In this document: one piece after another, positions 47,241 to 55,651 of the stretch | How positions within the stretch are numbered: the first letter of the stretch is position 1 | Layout: every line of letters starts with the position of its first letter | Origin: Curtobacterium sp. MCLR17_036 | GTDB taxonomy: Bacteria; Actinomycetota; Actinomycetes; Actinomycetales; Microbacteriaceae | Assembly: GCF_003234445.2 (NCBI RefSeq) | Contig: NZ_CP126269.1 | Location: 992,001-1,056,000, forward strand | Length of the DNA: 64,000 bases | Reading direction: 5' to 3' | Program-made: the position numbers and the translations under genes | The notes under the pieces: generated by a model | What the model saw: only the letters and a program-made list of their open reading frames with translations | What the model was told of the DNA's origin: nothing | Database searches by the model: none

Positions 47241-48225
47241 TCGTGCTCGCGAAGGCGCGGGAGCGCACGGCCTCGCGGTACCGCTCGAGCGCGGCGTCCT
47301 CGGCGCCGACCGACTCCAGCGCCGCCAACCCCGCGCCGAGCACCGGGGGATCGGTCACCCAGGTCGGCACCGCTCCCGGCACCCGGGCAGCGAGCCCACC
47401 GACGACACCGTCCACGAGCAAGGGGTGCCGCGCCGCGAGCACGCCGCCGCCGAGCACCACGGGTACCGACTCGGTCGCCGAACCAGCGAGGCCCAACCGC
47501 TCGAGTGCGACCGCGGCGAGCAGGACGATCTCCTCCGCCTGGCGCTCCACGACGCTCCGGGCCACGACGTCACCGGCTCCGGCCACGTCGAACAGCACCG
47601 GGCAGAGCCGGTTGAAGACGCGCTGGTCGAGACGGCCGAAGTGGATGGCCTCGGTGACCTCGCGGACGCTGCGGAGGCCGACCGCCGTCGGCACCGCGTC
47701 GACCAGCGCCGTCGCCGGACCGCGGCCGTCGTCGGCCCGCGCCGCGTGCCAGAGCGCCCGGTTGCCGAGCCACGCGCCGCCGCCCCAGTCGCCGGAGACG
47801 TCGCCGATGGCGGGGAACCGTGCGGTCGTGCCGTCGGCCCGTACCGCGAGGGCGTTGATCCCGGTGCCGCACACCACGGCCGCTGCGTCGGGCGACAGGG
47901 TGCCGGCCCGCAGCAGCGCGAACAGGTCGTTGTCGAGCACGTGCGGCTCGCCACCGTCGTCGGCCCAGTGCGCGAGGGCCGCCGTCGCCGCGACGAGCTC
48001 GTCGTGCAGGTCGAGCCCGGCCAGGTACACGTGCGTGGTGCGGATGCGTCGCTCGCCCAGCTCGCCCACCACCCGTGCACGGACGTCGTCGAGGATCGGG
48101 CCGGCGAGGTCCCACCCCCGGGTCTGCGGGTTCGAGCCCGGACCGCGCGCGTGCCCGACGATGGTCCCGTCGAGCGCGATCGCGACGACGTCGGTCTTGC
48201 TCCCGCCCCCGTCGACGGCGAGCAC
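47224..48225 (-). CDS. BadF/BcrA-type sugar kinase (N-acetylglucosamine kinase-like)
   Basis: Protein of 333 residues from the GTG at 48225. The ASKHA-fold phosphate 1 motif VLAVDGGGSKTDVVAI is at the start. VVCGTGINALAV is the phosphate 2 region and GDVSGDWGGGAWLG lies near the sugar pocket. This group includes N-acetylglucosamine and glucosamine kinases. No ribosome binding site precedes this GTG; a CTG at 48303 overlapping the upstream stop (CTGA) would add 26 residues and is a possible alternative. The gene closes the glycoside operon and could phosphorylate the imported sugar or disaccharide. Confidence 0.82.
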   Translation of the reverse strand: MLAVDGGGSKTDVVAIALDGTIVGHARGPGSNPQTRGWDLAGPILDDVRARVVGELGERRIRTTHVYLAGLDLHDELVAATAALAHWADDGGEPHVLDNDLFALLRAGTLSPDAAAVVCGTGINALAVRADGTTARFPAIGDVSGDWGGGAWLGNRALWHAARADDGRGPATALVDAVPTAVGLRSVREVTEAIHFGRLDQRVFNRLCPVLFDVAGAGDVVARSVVERQAEEIVLLAAVALERLGLAGSATESVPVVLGGGVLAARHPLLVDGVVGGLAARVPGAVPTWVTDPPVLGAGLAALESVGAEDAALERYREAVRSRAFASTTTLIH

Positions 48226-48299
48226 GACGTCGGTCGCGTCCGGTGGGTCCGGAGCGGGCGGACGGGAGGCTCGCGCCGGGCCCGCCTCGCCGGTCCGGC

Positions 48300-49604
48300 T
48301 CAGCCCGCCCACGTCACGTGCTCCGATCGCGCCCACGGGATGTGGTCCGCGTTCGCGGCCAGGAGCAGGTCGGTGAGCTGCTCCGCCTTGTCCACCTGCC
48401 CCACGAGCGGGTGCGCCCACATCGCGCGGAGCACCCGGTCACGGCCGCCGTGCACCGCGGCGTCGAGCGCGAGCCGCTCGTACCCGGCGACGTGGGACAC
48501 CAGGCCCTCCATGTCCGGGGCGAGCGGGGACACCGGCAGCGGGGTGATCGCCTGGCGCGTGACCCGGGCCGGCACCTCGATCACGTGGTCGTCCGGCAGG
48601 AACGGGAACGTGCCGTCGTTCCGGACGTTGAGGACCTGCACGTCGCCGCGGTCGCCGAGGATCGAGGACAGCACGTCGATCGCGGCCTCGGAGTAGTACG
48701 CACCGCCCCGCTGCTCGAGCTCGGCCGGCTTCGTCACGACGGACTCGTCCGCGTACTTCGCGAGCAGGGCCTGCTCGGTCTCCATCACCGCTTCGGCCCG
48801 GGTGGGGGCGTGCAGCTGTTCCTCGAGCACGACGTCGTGGCTGTAGAAGTAGCGCAGGTAGTACGAGGGCACGGCGTGCTGCAGTCGGATGAGGTCGGCG
48901 GGCATGTGCACGCTCTCCGCCATCCGGTCGAGGGCACCGGTGTCGGCAGCGAGCAGCTCGGACAGGACGTCGCGCTCGTCGGAGTCGTCCGTCACGTGGA
49001 CGCCGCGCTCCCACGTCAGGTGGTTGAGACCGACGTGGTCGAGGCGGACGGCCGACGGAGCGACGTCGAACTCCTTCGCGAAGCGCCGCTGGAACCCGAT
49101 CGCGACGTTGCAGAGCCCGACCGCGCGGTGCCCCGCTTCGAGCAGGGCCCGGGTGACGATGCCGACCGGGTTCGTGAAGTCGACGATCCACGCGTCCGGC
49201 TTGGCGTACCGCTTGACGAGCGACGCGTACTCGAGCACGACGGGCACCGTGCGGAGCGCCTTCGCGAACCCGCCGGGACCGGTGGTCTCCTGCCCGATGC
49301 AGCAGGCCTCGTGCGGCCAGGTCTCGTCCTGGTGCCGGGCGGCCTGCCCGCCGATCCGGAGCTGGAACATGACGGCGTCGGCGTCCGAGACCCCGGCGAC
49401 GACGTCGTCCGTGACGTGGATCGTGCCCGGGTGGCCGGCGTGGGCGAACATCCGCTTCGCGACACCGCCGACGAGTTCGCGACGGACGGGGTCGGGGTCG
49501 ACGAGCCAGAGCTCGTCGATGGGGAGCTGGTCGCGGAGCCGCGCGAAGCCGTCCACGAGTTCGGGGGTGTAGGTGGATCCGCCACCGATGACTGCGAGTT
49601 TCAC
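48300..49604 (-). CDS. Family 4 glycoside hydrolase (6-phospho-beta-glucosidase type)
   Basis: Protein of 434 residues. It has the NAD-binding N terminus KLAVIGGGSTYTPELVDGF, IGGQAARHQDE, IVDFTNPVGIVT, the metal-binding Cys in LCNVAIGF and the His in VGLNHLTW. GH4 enzymes cleave through NAD-dependent oxidation-elimination rather than hydrolysis. The pattern favours the 6-phospho-beta-glucosidase branch over alpha-galactosidases. No PTS system is encoded here; the transporter is ABC-type. Starts with GTG at 49604, 8 nt after the upstream permease stop. Confidence 0.9.
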   Translation of the reverse strand: MKLAVIGGGSTYTPELVDGFARLRDQLPIDELWLVDPDPVRRELVGGVAKRMFAHAGHPGTIHVTDDVVAGVSDADAVMFQLRIGGQAARHQDETWPHEACCIGQETTGPGGFAKALRTVPVVLEYASLVKRYAKPDAWIVDFTNPVGIVTRALLEAGHRAVGLCNVAIGFQRRFAKEFDVAPSAVRLDHVGLNHLTWERGVHVTDDSDERDVLSELLAADTGALDRMAESVHMPADLIRLQHAVPSYYLRYFYSHDVVLEEQLHAPTRAEAVMETEQALLAKYADESVVTKPAELEQRGGAYYSEAAIDVLSSILGDRGDVQVLNVRNDGTFPFLPDDHVIEVPARVTRQAITPLPVSPLAPDMEGLVSHVAGYERLALDAAVHGGRDRVLRAMWAHPLVGQVDKAEQLTDLLLAANADHIPWARSEHVTWAG

Positions 49605-49611
49605 TGTGGTG

Positions 49612-50505
49612 CTATCCCTTCACGCCGGTGAGCGCGATGCCCTCGACGAATGCCTTCTGTGCGAAGAAGAAGATGATGACGACGGGGACCATGACGACGA
49701 CGGTCATCGCCATCGTCATCGACCAGTCGGTGCCGTGCTGCCCGCGGAACGTCGCGAGTCCGTACGCCACCGGCCAGGCCGCCTGGTTCTCGGACGCGTA
49801 CAGGAGCGGGCCGTAGTAGTCGTTCCACGAGTGGAAGAACATGAAGATCGCCGCCGAGGCGATGCCGGGGCGCGCCATCGGCACGACCACCCGCCAGAGC
49901 ACGCCCCACTCGCTGCAGCCGTCCATCCGCGCGGCGTCGCCGTACTCCTTCGGGATCGTCATGAAGAACTGCCGGAGCAGGAAGATGCTGAACGCGTCGC
50001 CGAGCAGGTTCGGCAGGATGAGCGGCCACAGGGTGCCGGTCAGGTGCAGGTGCGACCACATCACGTAGACCGGCACCGCGGTGACCTGCGGGGGCAGGAG
50101 CATCGCGACGATGATCACGGTGAAGATGAGGTTCGCGCCCCGGAACTTGATCTGAGCGAGCGCGTAGGCCGCCGGCACCGAGCTGACGAGCATGAACGCG
50201 GTCGCGAGGACGGCGTACATCGACGAGTTGCCGAACCACTGCGCGAGCGGCAGCTCGGTGAACACCCGCGCGTAGTTCGAGAAGTCGAACGGCCGGGGCA
50301 CGATCGACGCCGTCAGTGCCTGGTTGCTCGACATGAGCGAGGTCAGGACCACGAAGACGATCGGCGCGATGGTCAGCACGCCGAGGGCCACGAGCGCGGC
50401 GTGCTCGGCGATCCAGACCAGCAGGCTGCGGCGCGGACCGCGGGCGGAGCCGGACGCCGCACCGCGGGGAGCCCGGGCGAGCGGGGACTGGGACACGGCG
50501 GTCAT
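49612..50505 (-). CDS. Carbohydrate ABC transporter permease (MalG-type)
   Basis: Protein of 297 residues with six membrane helices. The EAA loop near residue 195, EYGDAARMDGCSEWGVLWRV, is the contact site for the shared ATPase. The N terminus is a basic, disordered leader of about 25 residues. Start overlaps the stop of the other permease by one base (TGATG). It forms a heterodimer with that permease. No ATPase gene is in the locus, so a shared MsiK-like ATPase elsewhere is expected, as is typical in actinobacteria. Confidence 0.92.
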   Translation of the reverse strand: MTAVSQSPLARAPRGAASGSARGPRRSLLVWIAEHAALVALGVLTIAPIVFVVLTSLMSSNQALTASIVPRPFDFSNYARVFTELPLAQWFGNSSMYAVLATAFMLVSSVPAAYALAQIKFRGANLIFTVIIVAMLLPPQVTAVPVYVMWSHLHLTGTLWPLILPNLLGDAFSIFLLRQFFMTIPKEYGDAARMDGCSEWGVLWRVVVPMARPGIASAAIFMFFHSWNDYYGPLLYASENQAAWPVAYGLATFRGQHGTDWSMTMAMTVVVMVPVVIIFFFAQKAFVEGIALTGVKG

Positions 50506-51545
50506 CAGGACTCCTCGGGTCGGAAGACGGAGATGCGGCGCATCGTGAGGACGAGCACCACGGCGGTGACCACGAACAGGACGACGGCCATCGCGGACGC
50601 GTAGCCGAACTGGAAGTTCGCGAACCCGTGCTGGTAGAGCAGCTCGGTGTACGTGAGCAGCGAGGTGCCCGGGTAGCCGAGCTGTGCTGCGGTCCCGCCA
50701 CCGATCGTCGCCTTGCCGGACGCGACCCCGGACGCCACCGCGGCCTCGGTGAAGTACTGCAGGGCCGCGATCACCCCCGTCACCGCGGCGAAGCCGATCA
50801 CCGGGGCGATCGTCGGCAGCGTGATGTGCCGGACCTGCTGGACGCCGTTCGCACCGTCGAGCGACGCGGCCTCGTACAGGTCGCGCGGCACGTCGAGCAG
50901 TGACGCCAGGAAGATGATCATGATGTCGCCCATCACCCAGACGCCCAGGATCACGAGCGAGGGCTTCGACCAGGCCGGGTCGTTGAACCACAGCGGCCCG
51001 TCGACGCCGAAGACCCGCAGGATCTGGTTCACCGGCCCCGTTCCCGGGTTGAAGAGGAACACGAACGCCACGACGCTCGCGACCGGCGGCACCAGGGCGG
51101 GCAGGTAGAACAGCGTCCGCCAGAAGCCCGTGGCGGTGCGGGCCCGCGACAGCAGCCCGGCGACCAGCAGCCCGCACACGATCCGGACCGGCACCAGGAT
51201 GACGACGAACCACAGCGTGTTCACGACCGCGGGGCCGATCTGCGGGTCCTGCGTGAACAGGAACCGGTAGTTCAGCAGCCCGACGAACTCGGGCTCCTGC
51301 AGCTGGTTGTAGCGCGTGAACGAGTAGAAGATCGACGCGACGAGTGGGTAGGCGAAGAAGACCACCAGGCCCGCCAGGGCCGGCGCGAGCATCGTCAGCG
51401 CGACCAGGCGGCGCCGGGACTCCGCGGAGCGGGGCCGACGTCGCGGAGCGGTCGGGGGCACCGGACCGGACCCCGTCGGGTCAGTGGGCCGGGCGGCGCG
51501 GGCGAGCCGCGCCTCCCGGCCGGTCGTCCCGGTGGTGACGCTCAT
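50505..51545 (-). CDS. Carbohydrate ABC transporter permease (MalF-type)
   Basis: Protein of 346 residues. Roughly 55 basic/Pro-rich residues precede six membrane helices. The EAA loop is LYEAASLDGANGVQQVRHIT near residue 235. Paired with the MalG-type permease downstream and the binding protein upstream; each junction overlaps by one base. Together they should import a glucoside or oligosaccharide. Confidence 0.92.
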   Translation of the reverse strand: MSVTTGTTGREARLARAARPTDPTGSGPVPPTAPRRRPRSAESRRRLVALTMLAPALAGLVVFFAYPLVASIFYSFTRYNQLQEPEFVGLLNYRFLFTQDPQIGPAVVNTLWFVVILVPVRIVCGLLVAGLLSRARTATGFWRTLFYLPALVPPVASVVAFVFLFNPGTGPVNQILRVFGVDGPLWFNDPAWSKPSLVILGVWVMGDIMIIFLASLLDVPRDLYEAASLDGANGVQQVRHITLPTIAPVIGFAAVTGVIAALQYFTEAAVASGVASGKATIGGGTAAQLGYPGTSLLTYTELLYQHGFANFQFGYASAMAVVLFVVTAVVLVLTMRRISVFRPEES

Positions 51546-52885
51546 CACGGACCAGCCAGCTGGTTGGCGTTGTCGATGTCCGAGTCGAGCTTCTCGAGCT
51601 GGGCGTCGAGGTCGCCGCCCTTCTGCTGGTACGCCTGCCAGAACTTCGTGAAGGTGCCGATGTACGCGGCGCCGTCGGCGGTGCCGGGCGAGGTCATGGT
51701 GTCCTTGTTGCCCGCGACGTCGACGAAGGTCTTGTAGTTCTCGTCGACCTCGAGGCCGGGGGACTCCAGCGCCGAGGTGAGCGTCGGGATGTTCTTCAGT
51801 CCGTTGCCCAGGGTGACCTGTGCGTCGGTGTTCGTCGACAGGTACTTCAGGAGTGCCCAGGACAGCTCGGGGTGCTTCGAGCCCTTCGCGATCCCCGCCA
51901 CGTTGCCGGCGATGTACGTCGAGCCGTAGTTGCCGAGACCGTCCATCACCGGGGTCGGCGCGGTGCCGTAGTCCAGGTCCGGCTTCTGGTCCTTGATGAA
52001 CGCCGTCCGGTACTCGCCGTCGATCTGCATCGCGACCTGGCCGGTCTGGAACGCGTTGTCGGCCGCGAACTCCTGGCCGAGGCCGGACGTGAAGGCCTTG
52101 AGCTTGTCGTAGCCGATCTCGTCGACGAAGTCCTTCTGCCAGGTGATGAGCCGCTTCCAGGCGTCGGACGTGCCGATCACGCTGTTGCCGTCCTCGTCCA
52201 ACCACGAGCCGTCGACCATCGGCGCCCAGTGCTCGGGCGAGTTCTCGTAGAAGTCGACGAGCGGGTTGAAGCCGAGCTGCTTGATCGAGCCGTCGGCGTT
52301 GTACGTCGTGAGCTTCAGCGCGTCGGTCTTGAGCTCGTCGAGCGTCTTCGGCGGGGAGTCGATCCCGGCCTTCTCGAGCAGCGGCTTGTTGTACATGAGC
52401 GCACTGACGTCGGCGAGGGCAGGCAGCGTGCACCGGGTGCCCTTGTACTGCGTGTACGACTGCACGGCCTTCGGGATGTCCGACAGGTCGACCTGGTCGC
52501 GCTCGATGTAGGGCGACAGGTCGCGGAAGGCACCCGACGAGCAGAAGCTGCCGACGATGGCGGTCGAGTAGGACAGCCCGACGTCGATGTTCTGCCCGGA
52601 CGAGATCGCCTTCTGCAGCTTCTCGTCGTCCTGGCCGGCGTGGATGTCGACGGTGACGTCGGGGTTGGCCTTCTCGAAGCCCTCGACGGCGGTCTTCACC
52701 ACGCCGGCTTCGCGGCCGGTGAAGAAGTGCCACAGGGACACGGTGCCCTTGAGCTCCTTCGGGGCGCTCTCGTCGATGCTCTCGGCGCTCGAACCCGAGC
52801 TGCAGCCGGCGACGACGAGTGCGCCGGCCGCAGCGACGGCGACGGCGGTGACGATCCGCCGGGACTTCGGACTGGGGAGTGACAT
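51545..52885 (-). CDS. Sugar-binding lipoprotein of the ABC importer
   Basis: Protein of 446 residues. It has a lipoprotein signal peptide with lipobox VVAGC (Cys28), so the mature protein is membrane-anchored outside the cell. The fold is a family 1 extracellular binding protein: GTVSLWHFFTGREAG at the start, LADVSALMYNKPLLEKAGI, DGEYRTAF and a C-terminal Trp-containing FTKFWQAYQQKG. The ligand is inferred to be a beta-glucoside or similar because a GH4 enzyme and kinase are co-transcribed. ATG at 52885; the ribosome binding site is weak (GAGAGCGAG). Confidence 0.92.
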   Translation of the reverse strand: MSLPSPKSRRIVTAVAVAAAGALVVAGCSSGSSAESIDESAPKELKGTVSLWHFFTGREAGVVKTAVEGFEKANPDVTVDIHAGQDDEKLQKAISSGQNIDVGLSYSTAIVGSFCSSGAFRDLSPYIERDQVDLSDIPKAVQSYTQYKGTRCTLPALADVSALMYNKPLLEKAGIDSPPKTLDELKTDALKLTTYNADGSIKQLGFNPLVDFYENSPEHWAPMVDGSWLDEDGNSVIGTSDAWKRLITWQKDFVDEIGYDKLKAFTSGLGQEFAADNAFQTGQVAMQIDGEYRTAFIKDQKPDLDYGTAPTPVMDGLGNYGSTYIAGNVAGIAKGSKHPELSWALLKYLSTNTDAQVTLGNGLKNIPTLTSALESPGLEVDENYKTFVDVAGNKDTMTSPGTADGAAYIGTFTKFWQAYQQKGGDLDAQLEKLDSDIDNANQLAGP

Positions 52886-52940
52886 GCGGGACTCGCTCTC
52901 TGATCTCGCTCCGCCGCGTCGCGGTCGCGGCCGGTGCCCG

Positions 52941-53037
52941 GTGCCGAGCGGCGCCCGTCGCCGGGTGCTGCTCGTTGCCGAGTGGCGCCCGTTGCCGGGT
53001 GCTGCTCGTTGCCGGGTCCCGTCCGTTCCCGGGCGCG
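52941..53037. repeat. Short tandem repeat, 33-34 bp unit
   Basis: About three degenerate copies of GCCGAGTGGCGCCCGTTGCC followed by GGGTGCTGCTC start at 52941, 52974 and 53008. They lie in the 211-nt gap between the ROK regulator and the binding protein. No clear promoter for the binding protein was recognised in the gap. Confidence 0.65.
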
Positions 53038-53096
53038 ACGAAGAGCCCTGTGACAGGGCTGGGTGATGGTGCCTCGAGTGGTGCGGGTGGAACGGT

Positions 53097-54338
53097 TCAG
53101 GGGCGCTCGACGGGGTCCGGCGTCGGGGCATCGTCACTGATGCGCTCGAGTCGGTCCGCGAGCGCGGTGCGGACGACGTCGATGAGGACGTGTCTGGCAC
53201 CGTGCAGGACGGGGGTGTCGGGGACGCCGGGCGCGACCACGGCGGTGGACCAGCGCGAGCGGGTCCGGAGCCATGCGGTCACGGCGGCGGCCAGGGCGGG
53301 GCCACCAGCGATCCCGGTCGGGCCGTGCAGGACGACCGTCTCGGGATCAGCCACGGCGAGGGCGGGGAGCACGTTGTGCCCGACGCGCTCGCCGAGGGCG
53401 ACGGTGAAGGGGTGCTGCTCGGGCAGGCCGGGCAGCTGCGGGAGCACCTGGCGCCAGTCGGCGGCGGTGCCGTCCGGTGCCGTGATCCCGTGCTCGGCGG
53501 CCAGGGCGATGACGGCGGACTCGGAGATGAGGTCCGCGACGATCGTGGCCGTCGGGTCGATGGAGCGTGCGTCGGCGGGCACGCTCAGGTAGCCGATCTC
53601 ACCCGCGGCGCCGGAGGCCCCGGTGTGCAGGTGGCCGTGCAGGTCGAGGGCCATGCCGAGGCCCTCGGCCATCCAGAGGAGGGCGAACGACCCGGGCGCC
53701 CGACCGGCCCCCATGTTGCGTTCGGCGATGGCGGCGAGGTTGGCGTCGTTCTCGACGACGACGTGGACGCCGAGCTCGGCGGACAGGGTCGCGCACACCT
53801 GCTCACGGGGCCATCCGGGCAGGCCGTCGGTGAAGATCAGGGTGTCCGTTGCGTGGTCGACACTCGCCTGCACGCCCACCGCGACGGCGGTGACGAGTTC
53901 GGGGTCCACACCGGCCGCAGCGGCCGCGCGGGAGATCGCCGCGGCGACGATGTCCGACCCGGGGGAGCGGACCTCGGCGTCGGACATGCGGTGGGTGGCG
54001 ACCGGGAACGTGCGGCCGGCGGCGTCCACCACGGTCGACCGGACGTCGACGAGCTGCACGTCGACCGCCACCCCGAGGTCGCGGTCGGTGATGGCTTCGT
54101 ACACGACGGCGCTCGGACCCCGACGCCCGGTCTGGGTGTCGGTGCCCGCCGGGCGGATGAGGTCGGCCGACTCGAGCCGACGGATGATCTCGGCCGCGGT
54201 GGGCTTGCTGAGGCCGGTGCGTTGCGCGATCTCGTTGCGCGTCAGCGGACCGCCGTCGAGCAGCAGTTCGAGGGCCGCCCGGTCGTTCAGCACACGGAGC
54301 AGGCCGGGCTGGCCGGGGGTGCGTCCTCGTGTGGTCAT
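53097..54338 (-). CDS. ROK family transcriptional regulator
   Basis: Protein of 413 residues. N-terminal winged helix-turn-helix: PLTRNEIAQRTGLSKPTAAE at about residues 31-50. The C-terminal ROK sugar-binding domain has VENDANLAAIAE with the catalytic-type Asp and GASGAAGEIGYL. The zinc motif CxCGxxGCxE that normally follows is missing, with no cysteines there. It probably acts as a sugar-responsive repressor of the adjacent import operon. The ATG at 54338 was chosen because a -10 box sits 7 nt upstream. Confidence 0.88.
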   Translation of the reverse strand: MTTRGRTPGQPGLLRVLNDRAALELLLDGGPLTRNEIAQRTGLSKPTAAEIIRRLESADLIRPAGTDTQTGRRGPSAVVYEAITDRDLGVAVDVQLVDVRSTVVDAAGRTFPVATHRMSDAEVRSPGSDIVAAAISRAAAAAGVDPELVTAVAVGVQASVDHATDTLIFTDGLPGWPREQVCATLSAELGVHVVVENDANLAAIAERNMGAGRAPGSFALLWMAEGLGMALDLHGHLHTGASGAAGEIGYLSVPADARSIDPTATIVADLISESAVIALAAEHGITAPDGTAADWRQVLPQLPGLPEQHPFTVALGERVGHNVLPALAVADPETVVLHGPTGIAGGPALAAAVTAWLRTRSRWSTAVVAPGVPDTPVLHGARHVLIDVVRTALADRLERISDDAPTPDPVERP

Positions 54339-54345
54339 GTCGAGG

Positions 54346-54395
54346 ACTGTAACGGACAACGTTGTTTACTGAAAGGTTTGTTTACCGATCGGTAA
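54346..54395 (-). promoter_or_regulatory. ROK gene promoter with candidate operators
   Basis: A -10 box TACAGT (minus strand, 54346-54351) is 7 nt from the ROK start. A palindrome ACAACGTTGT centred near 54360 lies in the spacer. Two TTGTTTAC copies (54362-54369 and 54378-54385) and a perfect 14-nt palindrome TTACCGATCGGTAA (54382-54395) follow. The layout suggests autoregulation. Confidence 0.6.
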
Positions 54396-54446
54396 CACGC
54401 GTTCTGCTCCGCGAAACGTGCGGGTCCCGGACCGGGACCGCCGACG

Positions 54447-54490
54447 GACGGGACGCCCGTGGCGACATCGCCACGGGCCTCCCGCCCGTC
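54447..54490. terminator. Terminator-like hairpin between the dehydrogenase end and the ROK promoter
   Basis: GACGGGACGCCCGTGGCGA pairs with the CGCCACGGGC-CTCCCGC-CCGTC side, with small bulges. It lies 30 nt after the dehydrogenase stop (minus strand) and resembles the 27248-27289 terminator. Confidence 0.75.
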
Positions 54491-54519
54491 CGGCCGGACC
54501 TGCGTCTCTGCGCGCGCCG

Positions 54520-55572
54520 CTACGGGCGCAGCAGCACCTTGATCGCGCGGCGCTCGTCCATGGCGGCGTAGGCCTCGGCGGCGTCGTCGAGCGGCAGCTC
54601 GAGGTCGAACACCTTGCCGGGCTCGATGCGACGCGCGAGCACGTCCTCGAGCAGCTCCGGGATGTAGGCGCGGGCCGGGGCCATGCCGCCGCCGACCGTG
54701 ATGTTCTTCGCGAACAGGAACGGCATCGGCAGCTCCGGGTCGCCCGCCGGCACGCCGACGTACCCGACGTTGCCGCCGGGACGGACGACCCGCAGGGCCT
54801 GGTCCATGCTCTCCGCGGTGCCGACGGCCTCGAGGGCGCAGTCGGCCAGGTCGCCGCCGAGCAGGTCGCGGACCGCCTGCACGCCCTCGTCGCCGCGGGT
54901 CTCGACGACGTCGGTCGCGCCGAACTCGCGCGCGAGCGCCTGCCGGTCGGCGTGCCGGCTCATCGCGATGATGCGCTCGGCACCGAGACGCTTCGCCGCG
55001 AGCACGGCGGACAGCCCGACGGCGCCGTCGCCGACGACCACGACGGTCTTGCCGGGGCCGACCTCGGCCGAGACGGCGGCGTGGTGACCGGTCGAGAACA
55101 CGTCGGACAGGGTCAGCAGCGAGGGGACGAGGTCGTCGTCCACCGGGCCCGGCACCCGCACGAGCGTCGCGGCGGCGTCCGGCACGCGGACGAACTCCGC
55201 CTGGGCGCCGCCGAGCGGCTCGCCGTAGGCGTCCGGCGTGACGCCGAAGGTGGAGCCGTGGTCGCACCCGCTCGTCATGCCGTGCGCACACGCCTGGCAC
55301 GTGCCGTCGTTCGTGGTGAACGGCGCGATGACGAAGTCGCCCGCTGCCAGGCCGCTGACCTCGGCGCCGACGGACTCGACGACACCGACGAACTCGTGGC
55401 CGATGGCGCGGGGCTCCTTCGTGTCGCGGACACCGCGGTAGGGCCAGAGGTCGGAGCCGCAGACGCAGGCCGCGACGACCCGGACGACGGCGTCGCCGGG
55501 GAGCCGGATGCCGGGCTGGTCGCGCTCCTCGACGCGGATGTCGCGGGGGGCGTGGATGACTGCTGCGCGCAC
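54520..55572 (-). CDS. Zinc-dependent alcohol dehydrogenase family protein
   Basis: Protein of 350 residues. The GroES-like catalytic domain has the zinc ligands Cys38-Gly-Ser-Asp in ACVCGSDLWPYRG, GHEFVGVVE and a structural-type cysteine cluster (TCQACAHGMTSGC). The Rossmann domain shows VVVVGDGAVGLSAVLAAKR. Substrate could be an alcohol or aldehyde; close relatives are often annotated as alcohol or formaldehyde dehydrogenases or quinone reductases. GTG start at 55572 with GGAAGG 8 nt upstream. Divergent from DUF3097. Confidence 0.9.
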   Translation of the reverse strand: MRAAVIHAPRDIRVEERDQPGIRLPGDAVVRVVAACVCGSDLWPYRGVRDTKEPRAIGHEFVGVVESVGAEVSGLAAGDFVIAPFTTNDGTCQACAHGMTSGCDHGSTFGVTPDAYGEPLGGAQAEFVRVPDAAATLVRVPGPVDDDLVPSLLTLSDVFSTGHHAAVSAEVGPGKTVVVVGDGAVGLSAVLAAKRLGAERIIAMSRHADRQALAREFGATDVVETRGDEGVQAVRDLLGGDLADCALEAVGTAESMDQALRVVRPGGNVGYVGVPAGDPELPMPFLFAKNITVGGGMAPARAYIPELLEDVLARRIEPGKVFDLELPLDDAAEAYAAMDERRAIKVLLRP

Positions 55573-55638
55573 GGACGTGCCTTCCGTCGGGGGGTGCTGG
55601 GATCGGCCGGTCGTCCTCGTCCGGGGCCGCATCGACAG

Positions 55639-55644
55639 TACTCT
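55639..55644 (+). promoter_or_regulatory. -10 box of the DUF3097 gene (leaderless)
   Basis: TACTCT is followed by 7 nt and the GTG at 55652. This argues against the GTG two codons earlier. Confidence 0.6.
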
Positions 55645-55651
55645 CGTGCGG

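Noticed and set aside
48225..48303. CTG start overlapping the GH4 stop for the kinase
   Set aside because: The CTGA overlap is attractive, but CTG starts are rare and the added residues are not conserved-looking, so the GTG at 48225 was used with reservation.
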